Positions 5,503 to 6,617 of a stretch of 6,617 nt of DNA are shown piece by piece. The notes under the pieces are model-generated. The model did not search any database, was not told the origin of the DNA, and saw only the letters and a list, made by a program, of their open reading frames with translations. How positions within the stretch are numbered: position 1 is the stretch's first letter; the number at the start of each line of letters is the position of its first letter. The stretch is taken from positions 1 through 6,617 of the forward strand of contig JAEORM010000214.1 of the NCBI GenBank assembly GCA_016840905.1. The letters run 5' to 3'. Position numbers and translations under genes: made by a program. The DNA is from Candidatus Gerdarchaeota archaeon. GTDB lineage: Archaea > Asgardarchaeota > Heimdallarchaeia > JABLTI01.

Positions 5503-6357
5503 ATGCGAAAATTAAGTAAGTTATTTTTATTAGTTTTTATTGTTAGTCTACTTCTAGGATCGACTTTAGCAAATGGTGAAGTAACTATACCGGAGTTAGG
5601 TAATACCTATACTTTTGATGTCGTGGAATCGATATGGTCTTATAACTTTGCTGGTTCAAACTCAGGTGGAATGGGATTTCATTTCAATAATGAAACTTTT
5701 ACTTGTGACGATAATATAATTCTTACAGTCGTTGATGTAAATTCTATCTATGTGTCCTTTACTGCAGCTATTGGAGAAGAAACATATACTTTTCTTGGAT
5801 CCGGAGAAGTTCTTCTAAACATGATGAATTTGATCACCTATCCATTTGATCTTGCTTTTGGTGTTTTCTTTTCATGGGAATGTTGTGAAGAAACACTTGA
5901 TTTCCCATTACATCATATGTACCACTTTCCACATCAAATAATGGATGACCTTTTTGATGAATATACTCAGACAAGTTACATTACAGATTTCTTCTCAAGT
6001 GATGAATATATAACCTATACTAATGTAGGTGGAACATTTACAAATTTAGGTGCAGTAACTATTTTTACTTGGGCTTTAGATTCGCAGTGGATTAACGAAA
6101 ACGAACATATCAATTATAATGGAACATATAATTTGAGAATTGAATATGATACAGCTACAGAAATGTTGCTCAAATATCAAATCAACTTAGATTATGAAGG
6201 TATTTATGAAGACTATCCTATTGACTTAGAATCACATCAAGAAGTTCAGCAAATTGAAACTACTACATCATCGAATTCACCAGGTTATACAATATTGATT
6301 TCAATTCAAGTTATTGTGACAATTGGTTTATTTGTTACGGAAAAAAAGAAGTTTTAG
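5503..6357 (+). CDS. Secreted surface protein with C-terminal PGY-TM-KKK anchor
   Basis: The protein has 284 residues. The N-terminus is a classic signal peptide: MRKLSK, then a hydrophobic core (7-19), with likely cleavage near Ala23-Asn24. The mature part (24-248) is rich in aromatic residues, Thr, Asn and short beta strands, with no recognised enzyme motif. It has three cysteines, C68 and the pair C127-C128 in SWECCEE, and possible N-glycosylation sequons at N63-ET and N206-GT. A short Thr/Ser linker (TTTSSNS, 253-259) leads to PGY (260-262), a membrane helix (263-278) and the basic end EKKKF. This order (Ser/Thr linker, short P-G-x motif, helix, lysines) matches the general plan of archaeal C-terminal sorting tails such as PGF-CTERM and those reported for Asgard surface proteins. 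The protein probably sits on the outer face of the membrane. Its start is set by GAGGTAAT and the signal peptide that follows. It is transcribed alone, away from the gene at 4398. Confidence 0.85.
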   Translation: MRKLSKLFLLVFIVSLLLGSTLANGEVTIPELGNTYTFDVVESIWSYNFAGSNSGGMGFHFNNETFTCDDNIILTVVDVNSIYVSFTAAIGEETYTFLGSGEVLLNMMNLITYPFDLAFGVFFSWECCEETLDFPLHHMYHFPHQIMDDLFDEYTQTSYITDFFSSDEYITYTNVGGTFTNLGAVTIFTWALDSQWINENEHINYNGTYNLRIEYDTATEMLLKYQINLDYEGIYEDYPIDLESHQEVQQIETTTSSNSPGYTILISIQVIVTIGLFVTEKKKF

Positions 6358-6372
6358 TAAAACTCTCTTTTT
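6350..6372 (+). terminator. short stem-loop plus T-run at the surface-protein stop codon
   Basis: AGTTTT (6350-6355) pairs with AAAACT (6359-6364) around a 3-base loop. The TAG stop (6355-6357) lies at the top of the hairpin. CTC and T5 (6368-6372) follow, then more T-rich sequence to about 6390. Confidence 0.5.
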
Positions 6373-6404
6373 CTTAATTTTTCATTCTTCATGATAAGAG
6401 ATAT

Positions 6405-6598
6405 TTAGCAACCCAGTTCAGAATTAATTTGGATTATTCTTTCCGTTATTTCTTTAATCTCATCAATCAATTTATTATTTTAGCAACGCTCATAGATGAT
6501 TTTTTTAGTTTCAAGATATATTCCAAGCAAAGAATTTTAATTTCATTAGCGAGAATATTATTTGAGTATAACCTTGAGGGATGAATTTTATATGCGTT
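6405..6598 (-). pseudogene. possible frameshifted gene on the minus strand
   Basis: From 6598 down to a TGA at 6469-6467 the minus strand stays open for 43 codons and includes ANEIKILCLEYILKLKKS and MSVAKIIN. The neighbouring frame then reads KLIDEIKEITERIIQINSEL and GC to a TAA at 6407-6405. Joined across one shift near 6471-6481 the text looks like a continuous, helical, Lys/Glu/Ile-rich protein end. There is no ATG near the 5' side, and an in-frame TAA lies at 6601-6599, so if real it is broken or a relic. An assembly indel would give the same picture. Chance frames are common at this base composition. Confidence 0.25.
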
Positions 6599-6617
6599 TT
6601 ATGAAATTTAAATTTAT
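6592..6617 (+). CDS. possible start of the next plus-strand gene (cut by window end)
   Basis: ATG at 6592 opens a frame that runs to the window end (MRFMKFKF), with GAGGGAT at 6576-6582, GAGG ending 12 bases upstream as in the gene at 5503. It overlaps the minus-strand relic described above; at most one of the two is likely to be real. Confidence 0.25.

Noticed and set aside
1..6617. CRISPR array, tRNA, rRNA, insertion sequence or attachment site
   Set aside because: No regularly spaced direct repeats, tRNA-like arms, transposase text or terminal inverted repeats were seen on reading the window.

Overview
The window most likely comes from an AT-rich archaeon, probably of the Asgard group. 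A Ras-superfamily GTPase tail sits next to genes with archaeal features. These are TATA-like boxes, Shine-Dalgarno sites of the GAGGT/GGTG type, TTG and GTG starts, T-tract terminators, and a surface protein with a C-terminal PGY-membrane-lysine tail. The Asgard placement is inferred from gene content and style. No rRNA or other marker gene is present to fix it.

Layout. Positions 1-201 hold the C-terminal third of a small GTPase. 285-1625 encodes a 12- to 13-span amino-acid permease of the APC superfamily. 1709-2371 encodes a 220-residue protein with a CxC/HxxH N-terminal module and a C-terminal half that may be V4R/TRAPP-like. 2496-4037 encodes the most distinctive protein: an apparently inactivated BtrH/C39-like papain-fold domain, a helical middle, and a complete DinB-family metal-binding domain. 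Two genes lie on the minus strand: an orphan of 84-89 residues (4052-4321) and a single-pass membrane protein with a beta-rich ectodomain and a cytoplasmic zinc ribbon (4398-5102). A divergent 400-base gap follows, then a secreted, membrane-anchored surface protein (5503-6357). The last 260 bases hold a terminator, a possible broken minus-strand gene and perhaps the start of the next plus-strand gene.

The genes do not form an obvious operon. Most have their own TATA-like box and most plus-strand genes have a Shine-Dalgarno site, so this reads as a run of single-gene transcripts. Two proteins act at the cell surface, one in membrane transport, and the others appear cytoplasmic. No shared pathway can be read from the sequence.

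The two best leads are the BtrH-like/DinB fusion, which lacks any cysteine in the position expected of a nucleophile, and a recurring 3'-end design. In four genes a stem-loop straddles the stop codon and is followed within 1 to 6 bases by a T-run. No mobile element, CRISPR array, tRNA or rRNA was seen.
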